From Litoribacillus peritrichatus (lineage in GTDB: Bacteria; Pseudomonadota; Gammaproteobacteria; Pseudomonadales; Litoribrevibacteraceae), in NCBI RefSeq assembly GCF_039537985.1, contig NZ_BAABBN010000004.1, forward strand, positions 992,001-1,056,000: DNA of 64,000 nucleotides, read 5' to 3'. Every line of letters begins with the position of its first letter. The stretch's first letter is position 1. The position numbers and the translations under genes were made by a program. Below, one piece after another: positions 9,199 through 17,212 of this stretch. Below the pieces are notes generated by a model. The model saw nothing but the letters and a program-made list of their open reading frames with translations, made no database searches and was not told the DNA's origin.

Positions 9199-9294
9199 TT
9201 ATGCCTGTGAGTTAAGTGCCTTTTAATTTTAGCGTCATCAATCTGACATCAACCCTTTCTATGCTGTTTAAAAAAGGAACTGTCAGGTGATTCC

Positions 9295-10278
9295 GTGTTT
9301 AAGTATGAAATACCGCCGTGTATCACAAATTCTGAAGGGGGTATTCGGGGTGTTGGCGTTGAACTTGAGCTGACGGACCTGAAGTTGTCTGAATTGGCGG
9401 CCGTTGTTATTCAATGCTTCGGTGGGCGTTCAATCGTTCGTTCTGAGTTTGAAATCTGGATTGAGGATACCGAATTCGGTCGCTTTCGTTTGGAGTATGA
9501 TTCCAACTATCTTAAGCAATCGGCAGCCGAGGAAGTTACGTCCGATTTTGATGGTGTCGCCAAGGGTGTCTTCAGAACGATTCTGAAAAATGTCAGCGCA
9601 GTGGAGATCGTTACGCCTCCGATAGCGATTAATCAGCTTTATCGGCTTGAGGCTTTGGTAACGCAATTGCGAATGTCCGGTGCCAAAGGCACCCGTAATC
9701 AAGCGTTCCGAGCATTAGGCTTGCACTTTAATCCGGAAGTCACCGCATTGGAAGCACAAACGGTATTGGCCACCTTAAAAGCTTTTTTGTGCCTCTATGG
9801 TTGGTTGGCTGAGCATGAACGCATTGACTTGGCGAGGAGGGTGTCTCCTTATATTCAGCCTTTTCCCGTTGATTATGTGCGTCTGGTGGTTGATTCTCGT
9901 TATAATCCGCCGATCGACCTGATCATTGAAGACTATATCAAGTACAATCCTTCCCGAAATCGACCACTGGACATGTTGCCGTTGTTTTCATTTATGGCTC
10001 CGGAGCAGGTGAATGAAAGTATAAATACGGCTTTGGTGAGTGCTCGCCCGACGTATCATTACAGGTTGCCTAATTCTGAGGTTGATGATGAAAGCTGGTC
10101 CCTGGAAAAAGCGTGGAAAGGTTGGGTGGAAGTGGAGCGGTTAGCCGCAGATAAAATACGATTGGATAAGGTCGCAAGATTGTATTTATCGACGCTGGAG
10201 CGATCGAATTTCAGTTGGCGTTCTGACTGGAGGGATCAGTTAACGACGATGATGTCGATTTCCACTGAGATGGATTGA
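9295..10278 (+). CDS. Amidoligase-family protein (Amidoligase_2-like)
   Basis: A 327-residue cytoplasmic protein that resembles the amidoligase family related to glutamine synthetase and gamma-glutamylcysteine ligases. The signs are GVGVELELTD near the start (metal/ATP-binding glutamates at 23 and 25), VEIVTPP (103-109) and GLHFNPE (142-148), in the expected order. Family members are predicted to form amide bonds between amino acids or peptides; the substrate here is unknown. The GTG start at 9295 is supported by AGGTGA seven bases upstream. A YqaA-type membrane protein follows after 29 bases on the same strand, so the two probably form an operon. No glutamine amidotransferase gene, the common partner of this family, lies next to it. 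Family assignment is from motif memory, not a search. Confidence 0.7.
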   Translation: MFKYEIPPCITNSEGGIRGVGVELELTDLKLSELAAVVIQCFGGRSIVRSEFEIWIEDTEFGRFRLEYDSNYLKQSAAEEVTSDFDGVAKGVFRTILKNVSAVEIVTPPIAINQLYRLEALVTQLRMSGAKGTRNQAFRALGLHFNPEVTALEAQTVLATLKAFLCLYGWLAEHERIDLARRVSPYIQPFPVDYVRLVVDSRYNPPIDLIIEDYIKYNPSRNRPLDMLPLFSFMAPEQVNESINTALVSARPTYHYRLPNSEVDDESWSLEKAWKGWVEVERLAADKIRLDKVARLYLSTLERSNFSWRSDWRDQLTTMMSISTEMD

Positions 10279-10307
10279 TACAAACATTTTTGAGGTTAAT
10301 GATTTAA

Positions 10308-10748
10308 TTGGATTTCTTACTTTTATTCTTGTCTGCGTTTGGGGCGGCGACCATCTTGCCTTTTTATTCCGAAGTGGTACTGATCGGGCTGTTGGCAAAT
10401 GATTCCGAAAATTGGTTTTATTATTGGTTGACGGCTTCTGTTGGCAATACGTTGGGTGCTTGGGTGAACTGGGCTATCGGGAAATACATGCTTCATTATA
10501 AGGAGCATAAATGGTTTCCTTTCAAGGGAAAAGCATTGAATACGGCTCAAAAGTGGTTTCAGAAGTACGGTGTTTGGTCGCTTCTAATGGCGTGGGCGCC
10601 GATTGGAGGGGATGCAATTACATTTATTGCCGGCATTATGAGGGTTAATCTGGGTATTTTCTTAACCCTCACTTTTATTGGTAAAGCGCTTAGATATCTT
10701 ATCCTGGTAGCTGCAACGTTGGAGTTGGGCTTGTTGGATCTGCTTTAG
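10308..10748 (+). CDS. YqaA-type small inner membrane protein (SNARE-associated/DedA-like)
   Basis: A 146-residue membrane protein resembling E. coli YqaA, a small member of the DedA/SNARE-associated (VTT) superfamily; related proteins move or flip lipids. Matching segments are an N-terminal hydrophobic helix with PFYSEVVLIGLL, the TASVGNTLGAWVNWAIGK block, WFQKYGVWSLLMAWAPIGGD and the C-terminal GKALRYLILVAAT. The start is TTG at 10308: the only nearby upstream ATG runs at once into a stop, and GAGG lies about 12 bases before the TTG. It follows the amidoligase gene closely. Its TAG stop overlaps, on the other strand, the TAA stop of the convergent hydrolase gene. The biological role is unknown. 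Confidence 0.8.
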   Translation: MDFLLLFLSAFGAATILPFYSEVVLIGLLANDSENWFYYWLTASVGNTLGAWVNWAIGKYMLHYKEHKWFPFKGKALNTAQKWFQKYGVWSLLMAWAPIGGDAITFIAGIMRVNLGIFLTLTFIGKALRYLILVAATLELGLLDLL

Positions 10749-11692
10749 CCATTTTTACTAAGAAAGTCTTTTACTATATCTGCTGTCAGGCTCGGGTTTT
10801 CAATCATGGGTGCATGGCCCATGTCTTTCATCATGACCGTAGTGGCAGTGGGAATGTTATCCTTCATTGCCCGCAAACCATCCGGGCTTAAGATTTTGTC
10901 CTGATCTCCCCAGATAACAAGAAGTGGGTTTGAGTGTTGCTTCAGGACTTCATTAATCGGATGCTTAAATACGATGGTATTGTCTTTCTCTTTATGAATT
11001 TCAAGCGCTATTTGTTCATTGCTGCTGTAGTGCTTCTGAAAATCGTTGGATAAGGCTCTGATTGCAAAGTCAGGAGTAAATGGCATGTTTACGAACACTT
11101 TGCTCAGTAACAGCCTGAACTCGCTTTCGTTTCTTGGTAGCACATAGGGCTGTTTACCTTCGAGAATCGCGTTGAACATTTCACTTGGTTCTGCACCTTG
11201 CACACCTAAGGGGTTTAGCAGCCAGGTGGTCTTGACTGATTCAGGATACAGTGCGCTGAAGTTTCCGGCGATGTATCCGCCCATTGAATTGCCTACGATG
11301 TGTACTTTATCGATAGCAAGGGCTTTAAGAAACTGTTGGAGGCGTTTTGCTTGTGGTACAGCATCGTAGCTGATGTTTTCAAGAATGGTAGACTCACCGA
11401 AGCCTGGGAGGTCTGGGGCTATGATCCGGTACTTGCCTTTAAACTCTTTGGCAAATCGAAGCCAGTTGTCCTTATTTGCTCCAAAACCGTGAATCATCAG
11501 TATTACTTCGCCTTGGCCGCCATCAAGGTATTGTATTGTGTGGTTTTCAATATTGATTTGTTTCTGGCTGAGGCCAGCGGCCTGACGTTCCAGGCCTGTA
11601 AAAAACTTTAATTTTTCTGTGTCACTTGTGGTTAACCAACCTGCAGCGAATAAAATGATCAGTGGCAGTAAAACCAGGCTTAGCTTCTTCAT
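10745..11692 (-). CDS. Alpha/beta hydrolase, lipase/esterase-like, membrane-anchored or exported
   Basis: A 315-residue serine hydrolase with an N-terminal hydrophobic segment (residues 1-20, MKKLSLVLLPLIILFAAG), either a signal peptide or an anchor. The fold markers are HGF for the oxyanion hole (68-70), the nucleophile elbow GNSMGG (Ser136), WGDQDKIL for the acid (around 263-265) and MGHAPM for the histidine (293). It resembles Moraxella/Psychrobacter Lip3-type lipases and related esterases; the actual ester substrate cannot be read from sequence. The ATG at 11692 is chosen because AAGGAA lies just upstream and the signal-like helix starts there; a longer frame begins 27 codons earlier without support. 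It is monocistronic and convergent with the YqaA gene, with overlapping stops. Confidence 0.85.
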   Translation of the reverse strand: MKKLSLVLLPLIILFAAGWLTTSDTEKLKFFTGLERQAAGLSQKQINIENHTIQYLDGGQGEVILMIHGFGANKDNWLRFAKEFKGKYRIIAPDLPGFGESTILENISYDAVPQAKRLQQFLKALAIDKVHIVGNSMGGYIAGNFSALYPESVKTTWLLNPLGVQGAEPSEMFNAILEGKQPYVLPRNESEFRLLLSKVFVNMPFTPDFAIRALSNDFQKHYSSNEQIALEIHKEKDNTIVFKHPINEVLKQHSNPLLVIWGDQDKILSPDGLRAMKDNIPTATTVMMKDMGHAPMIENPSLTADIVKDFLSKNG

Positions 11693-11841
11693 TGTATTTC
11701 CTTGAGTGGTGACAATCTCATCTTCTTCATTGTGCGTTTGAAAATCACCTGATGTCATTAAAATTTCATACAAAGGTATTGATTAAACATACAGTACTGT
11801 ATATAAATACACTTATTAAATTAAATCATCGGAGTTTCAAA

Positions 11842-11970
11842 ATGAGTGTATCTTTGTTGGGTGATGTTGTGTGTGTTAAGTATCCTTCTCAGTATGGTGA
11901 ACTTGCTTGTTTTTATAAGCTGGTTGGTAACCAGTGGGTGAAGTATAAAAGACAGACGCATGTTCAATGA
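11842..11970 (+). CDS. Possible small protein, 42 residues
   Basis: A short frame (MSVSLLGDVV...RQTHVQ) begins at an ATG with GGAG seven bases upstream, which is a good signal. It is followed immediately by a hairpin whose left arm includes the last codons. The predicted peptide is basic and soluble with two cysteines, with no family that I recognise. It sits alone between the divergent hydrolase gene and the convergent SRPBCC gene. The good ribosome-binding site plus the terminator-like hairpin argue for a real small gene; the lack of recognised homology argues for caution. The frame extends further upstream without a second good signal. Confidence 0.45.
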   Translation: MSVSLLGDVVCVKYPSQYGELACFYKLVGNQWVKYKRQTHVQ

Positions 11971-11978
11971 TGCGTCTG
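11953..11978 (+). terminator. Hairpin at the end of the 42-residue ORF
   Basis: CAGACGCAT and its exact complement are separated by eight bases; the stop codon lies in the loop and right arm. Only a weak T-rich stretch follows, so terminator activity is plausible but not certain. Confidence 0.45.
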
Positions 11979-11991
11979 GTCATGCGTTTTA

Positions 11992-12417
11992 TTATCTGTT
12001 CAGTTTATCTAAACCTTTAGATATCTGTTTTTCCAGGGTATTTTTAAAAATCTTGCCGATCAAGGGGATTGGTAGCTTCATGTCAAAATCAATGGTGTAA
12101 TTTAACTGGGTTGAATTGCCATTTTGCACGAATTTAAGTCGGCCGATATGGTTCTTAATTGGGCTGCCTTTTGTGATTTTATATTCAAAGTATTCTTCAT
12201 TAATGAAGTCAGTGACTGTCTCTTCGAATGGTGGCAGTGGTGTGATGTTTATTTGTCTGATTGAGCCCAGACCGTTCAGGTGTTGATCCCCATCTTTAAT
12301 TCTCTTGATATTAGTACCGATGAGTTTCCCAAAGTTTTCATGGTCAGTGACTGCGTTGAATACTTCTGCCAGTGGTTTACTGAATGTTTTATTTATATTG
12401 ATGTGGTGTGATGGCAT
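11992..12417 (-). CDS. SRPBCC-family (START/polyketide-cyclase-like) protein
   Basis: A 141-residue protein with the layout of the SRPBCC helix-grip fold: an N-terminal strand with INKTFSKPLAEVFNAVTDHENFGKLIG, a central beta region with FEYKITKG and GRLKFVQNGNSTQLNYTIDFDMKL, and a long C-terminal helix ending in LEKQISKGLDKLNR. Such proteins bind small hydrophobic molecules; many are annotated as polyketide cyclase/dehydrase or lipid-transport-like, and the ligand here is unknown. It has no signal peptide. It lies downstream of the two-lipoprotein operon on the same strand, but a long hairpin separates them, so it is probably transcribed by itself. Family confidence is good, function is open. 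Confidence 0.75.
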   Translation of the reverse strand: MPSHHININKTFSKPLAEVFNAVTDHENFGKLIGTNIKRIKDGDQHLNGLGSIRQINITPLPPFEETVTDFINEEYFEYKITKGSPIKNHIGRLKFVQNGNSTQLNYTIDFDMKLPIPLIGKIFKNTLEKQISKGLDKLNR

Positions 12418-12510
12418 GTGTCGTTGCTCGTTTTATGTTTCAGTCAACGATGCCAAAATATGAGCGTAAGCTCAAGAAAATATTTAAGGAAATTCAGATG
12501 GTTATACTAA

Positions 12511-12545
12511 AGGCGCATTCATAGTCGGGGACTATCAATGCGCTT
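12511..12545 (-). terminator. Long hairpin downstream of the lipoprotein operon
   Basis: GCGCATT pairs with AATGCGC, then a C-C mismatch, then ATAGT pairs with ACTAT around a CGGGG loop. In the - direction it is followed by CCTTTAG, a weak T-tract. It lies 30 bases after the 518-residue lipoprotein gene and probably ends that operon. Confidence 0.55.
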
Positions 12546-12574
12546 AGAGTTTGGTTGGTTTTTAGGCTCTTGGT

Positions 12575-14131
12575 TTAGAGCTCGATGGACTCAATTTCAT
12601 ATTCAAATCCAGCTGATTCCGTGTCGGATGCTGTATCTGCTGTTGGCTTTTCGGGCGCAGATTTTGCTGCGGAAGGAGCGGCGGGTTGAGCCGGGGCGCT
12701 TGCTGAACTGTTATTGGTTGTGGCTGCGACTTGTTGTGGTTCAGCAGGTGTTGGTTCTGACGCAGCCTGGGAGGAAGCCTTAGGTGAAGTATCTGTTTTG
12801 TTTTTGGCGGCGACTAAAGCGTTCTTTTCACGTTCCTGCTTTTGAGTTTCTTTCAGTTGCGAAAGCTCCTGCGACGTTTTTTCAAAGCTTAATTTGAGCT
12901 GATTATGCTGAGCAATCAGTGCATCCATTTGTTTCTTATGTTCTTCTTTCAGGCGCTTTTTCTCTTCTGCTGTTTTAAGCGCTTCTTGTTGCTGAAAGGC
13001 GGCCAGTTCTTCTTTATTCTTTTGTTCTGTTTCGAGTGCTTGTTTGCTTTGGTTCGCTTCCAGGGTTTTTTTCAACTCAGCTGCTTTGGCGTCAGCCATC
13101 TTTTGAGCTTGCTCTTGAATCTGAGCCTCATCTAAAGAAGACACTTCTTTTTGAAGTGAGCTTTTCAGATTTGTGACCAAATATGAGTATTTGCTGACCT
13201 GATCTTCAAACAGTAGCTCGGTGTGGTCTTCTTTTAAAACCGCAGGGAAAGCTCTGTCCATAGGTTGATGGTATTTCAACACGACTTTTTCTAAGCCTTT
13301 TTCACTGTTTTCATCAATCCATTTTACTTCTTTCAGGATATTCTGAGCTTTGGTCAGGGCTTTGATTGCGCTTTTTTGGTGGCTTTCAATGGTTTTCATG
13401 GCGCGAGGTGTTGCTGAAATCGTATTTGAAAGTTTCGTCAGTTGTTCTTGTGCCTGCTTATAAGTTGCAGGAATGGTTTCTTCCGGAAGCTTTTTTAAAT
13501 CACTTTGAGGCTGGTTGTAGTACTTGTCCTTAATGACAGCTACTTCAAACGCTCTCAGGTCGTTAAGCACTTTAAGACGCTGGTCTTCTAAACCCTGAAA
13601 CTGACCCGCAGTTTCTAAATCTTTGAACAGTCTTGTCACGTCATTTTGGCGTGATTTGTATTGCTTTTCGAACTTGGAGAGGTCAAGCGTTTCTATATAT
13701 TGCTGATTATCAATGACGTCTTTTAAGTTGGTTTCGATCAGAAATTTGGTTTTTTCGGCACCTTGTACGTTTTTGTCAACCACGGCTGCTTGTTCTTTAA
13801 TGTCGTCCAGATTGTAACCAGAGGCAAAAATTCCGCTTTTGTTTGGGTTGAACTCCTGATGCATCTTTTTGAGTTTTTGAAGCTCTGTTTTAGCTTTTGG
13901 GAAATATACTTGAGAAAACTTAGGTACATTGGCTTGTTCTGCTTTGGTAAAAGCGTCTGCAGATGCCTGCACAATGCTGTCTACAGTGCTTTGCGCCTGT
14001 TGTAGCTGCGCCTTTTCAGCAGCGCTCATAGCTGATACCGGTTTTGTTTGTTGGCTGCCGCAGCCTGTTGCTGCGATGCCAATGACGGTGGACAGGGCTA
14101 TTGTTTTAAAAATTTGAGATTGGTTTTTCAT
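12575..14131 (-). CDS. Coiled-coil lipoprotein of unknown function (518 aa)
   Basis: An exported lipoprotein: the N-terminal signal ends in the lipobox IAATGC, so Cys24 would be acylated. Residue 25 is Gly, giving no Asp+2 inner-membrane retention signal, hence an outer-membrane location is likely. Residues 40-330 are predominantly helical, rich in Lys, Glu and Gln. Residues about 335-430 look like a long charged coiled coil (repeated AEEKK, KEEL, QLKE). The last 90 residues are low-complexity Ala/Pro/Ser/Thr and end in an acidic FEYEIESIEL. I recognise no catalytic domain. It starts 17 bases after the 853-residue lipoprotein gene, so the two are surely co-transcribed and may form one envelope complex. 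Function unknown. Confidence 0.8.
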   Translation of the reverse strand: MKNQSQIFKTIALSTVIGIAATGCGSQQTKPVSAMSAAEKAQLQQAQSTVDSIVQASADAFTKAEQANVPKFSQVYFPKAKTELQKLKKMHQEFNPNKSGIFASGYNLDDIKEQAAVVDKNVQGAEKTKFLIETNLKDVIDNQQYIETLDLSKFEKQYKSRQNDVTRLFKDLETAGQFQGLEDQRLKVLNDLRAFEVAVIKDKYYNQPQSDLKKLPEETIPATYKQAQEQLTKLSNTISATPRAMKTIESHQKSAIKALTKAQNILKEVKWIDENSEKGLEKVVLKYHQPMDRAFPAVLKEDHTELLFEDQVSKYSYLVTNLKSSLQKEVSSLDEAQIQEQAQKMADAKAAELKKTLEANQSKQALETEQKNKEELAAFQQQEALKTAEEKKRLKEEHKKQMDALIAQHNQLKLSFEKTSQELSQLKETQKQEREKNALVAAKNKTDTSPKASSQAASEPTPAEPQQVAATTNNSSASAPAQPAAPSAAKSAPEKPTADTASDTESAGFEYEIESIEL

Positions 14132-14148
14132 AATAGTTCTGACTGCCC

Positions 14149-16710
14149 TTATTGTGCTGGAGTTTCTAACGACACGGTTTGCGTATTTTCACCAGTAAAA
14201 GCTGGTGAGATACCTATAGAGTTTTCATTGATTGGCGTGCTTCTGAGTGAAGCGACGGCCTGGTCAATATCGAAGCTTGGTAATTGAATTGTGGGTTGGC
14301 TGATAAACGCTAAGGTATTTGCTTTTTTTGCAGCCACAATTTCACTGTCACTCAATTGGTGCGACTTATTAGAAAAATTCAGATAGTCCTTGTTTGCACC
14401 GTATTTTGCGACCATGTCCGGGCTGAAACCCATATAGCTTTGTATGGCTTTGTTGGCAGCAATGATTTCTTTGCTGTTTTTTTGCTCTCTAGGGGCAGAT
14501 TGAATGCATTGGGAATAAGCGTCCGTGGCTGCATGTGTTAACTTTTTATTATTAAGGACTTCGCCTTGATAGCAGAAACGCTTCCAGCGGTGATCCTCAA
14601 GGAAGATCGCAATTTGTGCGCGAGTATGTTTAAACGCAGAGCGCTCTTTCTTTTCAATGATGGCGTCAATCTCCGGAACTTTGGTTTCTCCGTTTTTGAG
14701 GCCATTAACGTCTTCACGCTCAACGCCTTTTAAGATTTTTCCAGATTTATTGACTGAAAGACGAATAGGCTCAAGCTTAAATGTCTTTTTATTGCGACGA
14801 TCATAGGCGATTAAGTCTGCGACCAGTTCACCTTTTACCTGAACGGTGTATTCTTCGTAACGGTAACGAGAGATTTCTTTCTTCTCGATGCGCTTTGGCG
14901 TACGGTTGTATTCATCTCGAGCGTCATTCAAACCGGATAACTCACTGGAGAGGGCGTTGGTGCCAAAACGGCAAGCTGCGCCAGCGGCTATATCACCAAA
15001 CGGCCCAAGTGCAGCGGCTGCTTGTGATGCTTCTCGCTTACAGATTCGGTACAGTTCTTCCGCTGCAACTTTCGCATCTTCATAGGCTTCTTTTGCATCT
15101 TCTAAGCGATCTTTTGCTCTATCCCAAGCATCGTTGTGGATCTTGTAGCGTTTAGATACATATTTTGACGATTTACGTTTTGGTTTGTCTCTGCCTGTTT
15201 CTTTGAAGTTGTACTTCTTCAGGTCAAGCATGAATACAACTTCCGAATGGTCGTAAGGAATGCTGGATGAGAAAACGTTTGAAGGGCTTAAGCCCTTACC
15301 CTGGTTGGGTAAATCAAGCAGGTCGGAAGCGGTTACGTTCTGGATGTCCATCTTCGGAATTGAGTCGTATATTTCACCGTCTAACCATTCACTGAACTGC
15401 TTTTGTTGATTGGCCTTTTTACCTTGAGTGGTAAAAAGAACGGGCATGTTCAATTTATGATGGGTAATTTGGTTTGCACGTGAAGCCATTTGCTTGTAAG
15501 GCATTGCTGCTTTTTCTGAAAAACCGTAGGCATTAGCAAGCAGGGCTGAAATGTTCGAGGAATAGGCAAATGAGTTTTGTTGATTCAATACCATGGCTCT
15601 TGCCGTTAAATCATTCGCTACTTGATGCTGAAGTGAAGAAATCGCTAAATCTACTTGTCGGGTTAGGCTCGCACTTGGTTGAGCAATGGGTTTAAGCCTG
15701 TGGTATATCTCAAATGCAGTTGCTTTGTCTGGCATTGACGCACTTTGAGTGTATTTTTTAGCGTTTGCAATGCCTCGGTTTACGACTTGTGTCCGAACAT
15801 TATCTATGTGCTTACCGTAGAACTTGCTTTTGCCGTGTTGTTTTTGAATTTCATTTAATGTTTCGAAGGCATCTTCGAACTTTTTATTGATGATCTGTTG
15901 TTTCGCTGTTACAGCAAGGATGCCTGCAGTGGCTTGTGCTGAACTTTCGCTGATTTCTTTTGCGGCTTTAAAATCTTTGTGCGCTAAAGCGAACTTATCT
16001 TTTGAAACATAATAGAGGCCTCGTGCCTCATAAAAGTTAATGGCGGTTTTCTCGATGGCTTTTTTGGTTTTCTCCGCTTTTGCCATATAAGGCGCATATT
16101 TATCAAAAGGCTTATAGGCTTCGTAGGCTTTAACAGGACCGTCTGGCTTTTTAGTCATTAACGCAATGGCTGACTTTAACCCTTTAATCACGGCTTGTTG
16201 GTTGTTTTCTTCTTCCAGCAACGCTTCCGCAACGTAGGCTTTATGCTTCATAAGTGTTTTTTCGTAAAGCTTTATCTTGGCGGAGTATTCCATTTCATCG
16301 GTATTCGGGGGCAATAAGAGCTGGCCAGGTCGGGAACTGGGTGTTTTGACGTCTGGGCTGACAGGTTCCAGCGCCTTTACTGCCGCTAACGTGTTGCGTG
16401 CTTTGTTATTTGCTTCACGTGCTTGCTGGTAGAGTTCTATTTTTTTATCAATGTCTTCGGCTGGACGATTTTGGGCATCTTCATACTGCGAGACTGCTTT
16501 GTACGCATACGCTTTGATCAAACCTTGTTTGATGTGGGCGTTATCGGGTTTTTCCTGATCTGCTCTCAGGTAGGCAGAAATTGCACGGTCATATTGTTTA
16601 GACGTGAAGTGAGTTTCACCTTCGTCAAAGGTTTTAGGTAGCAGTAACTTACATCCTGATATTAATATTGCTATTAATACGCAGGCGAAAAGGTTGCGTG
16701 CAAAGTTCAA
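14149..16710 (-). CDS. Large TPR-like lipoprotein of unknown function (853 aa)
   Basis: An exported lipoprotein with lipobox LISGC (Cys20). Residues about 25-75 read like a tetratricopeptide repeat (FDEGETHFTSKQYDRAISAYLRADQEKPDN), and further helix pairs continue to about 400, so the N-terminal half is probably a helical-repeat scaffold. The middle (about 480-580) carries basic stretches, a helical charged part (WDRAKDRLEDAKEAYEDAKV) and a Gly/Ala-rich short segment with a cysteine (GPFGDIAAGAACRFG). The C-terminal third looks beta-rich, then ends with another repeat-like portion. No enzyme motif is seen. The start is TTG at 16710 with AGGAG nine bases upstream. It is the first gene of the two-lipoprotein operon; a 19-base palindrome lies about 90 bases upstream. 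Confidence 0.8.
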   Translation of the reverse strand: MNFARNLFACVLIAILISGCKLLLPKTFDEGETHFTSKQYDRAISAYLRADQEKPDNAHIKQGLIKAYAYKAVSQYEDAQNRPAEDIDKKIELYQQAREANNKARNTLAAVKALEPVSPDVKTPSSRPGQLLLPPNTDEMEYSAKIKLYEKTLMKHKAYVAEALLEEENNQQAVIKGLKSAIALMTKKPDGPVKAYEAYKPFDKYAPYMAKAEKTKKAIEKTAINFYEARGLYYVSKDKFALAHKDFKAAKEISESSAQATAGILAVTAKQQIINKKFEDAFETLNEIQKQHGKSKFYGKHIDNVRTQVVNRGIANAKKYTQSASMPDKATAFEIYHRLKPIAQPSASLTRQVDLAISSLQHQVANDLTARAMVLNQQNSFAYSSNISALLANAYGFSEKAAMPYKQMASRANQITHHKLNMPVLFTTQGKKANQQKQFSEWLDGEIYDSIPKMDIQNVTASDLLDLPNQGKGLSPSNVFSSSIPYDHSEVVFMLDLKKYNFKETGRDKPKRKSSKYVSKRYKIHNDAWDRAKDRLEDAKEAYEDAKVAAEELYRICKREASQAAAALGPFGDIAAGAACRFGTNALSSELSGLNDARDEYNRTPKRIEKKEISRYRYEEYTVQVKGELVADLIAYDRRNKKTFKLEPIRLSVNKSGKILKGVEREDVNGLKNGETKVPEIDAIIEKKERSAFKHTRAQIAIFLEDHRWKRFCYQGEVLNNKKLTHAATDAYSQCIQSAPREQKNSKEIIAANKAIQSYMGFSPDMVAKYGANKDYLNFSNKSHQLSDSEIVAAKKANTLAFISQPTIQLPSFDIDQAVASLRSTPINENSIGISPAFTGENTQTVSLETPAQ

Positions 16711-17212
16711 GGCGCAATTCTCCTGGTTAGTATGTCTCTGTCTCGCGTTATGTTTTTTTAGTGTGCGAGTTTAAGCATTAATTTCTGACTGAATCCGTTG
16801 ATAGATTATCTATCAATACTATTAAATATTCTAACAGTTGGCTTATTTTTTGAACAGTGTGGTGCTGTTTTTTAAACGTTCACTTTTGTTAAGTGAATCT
16901 CCGAGAGTGCACACCATTAGTGCAGATTAGGCGCATATCAAGGTATTTTGTTAAGTGAAGTAGTCGGATAGGCCAGTATTTTTAATACTTGATAACTTGG
17001 TTACGTTTTATCACCTAATTAACTAAGAAATGTGCAAGTGCTTCTGGTATCTTTCTTTGCCTGTTTATCGGTCTGAGTGTCATCAATGTTGGTGCTATGG
17101 AACGATATTAAGTATGCATTAACCGCAATTTATCAATAATTTGATCTAGGCTGGTTCGGGCGGTTGGCTGCTTGATCAGTTTTGTTGTATTTCAAGAGGG
17201 TGCGGAGTCTCT
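16711..17212. other. 502-base gene-free stretch between divergent lipoprotein genes
   Basis: AT-rich region between the start of the 853-residue lipoprotein gene (-) and the start of the 213-residue lipoprotein gene (+). It must contain both promoters. I see one striking palindrome (16798-16816), but no convincing ORF or RNA gene. Confidence 0.6.
16798..16816. promoter_or_regulatory. Perfect 19-base palindrome, candidate operator
   Basis: TTGATAGAT, one central T, then ATCTATCAA: nine-base arms with perfect symmetry. It is 88 bases upstream of the TTG start of the large lipoprotein gene, a normal place for a dimeric regulator to bind. The regulator is unknown. Confidence 0.5.

Noticed and set aside
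12538..12783. Plus-strand frame opposite the end of the 518-residue lipoprotein gene
   Set aside because: It mirrors the Ala/Pro/Ser-rich low-complexity tail of the real gene and has no start signal.
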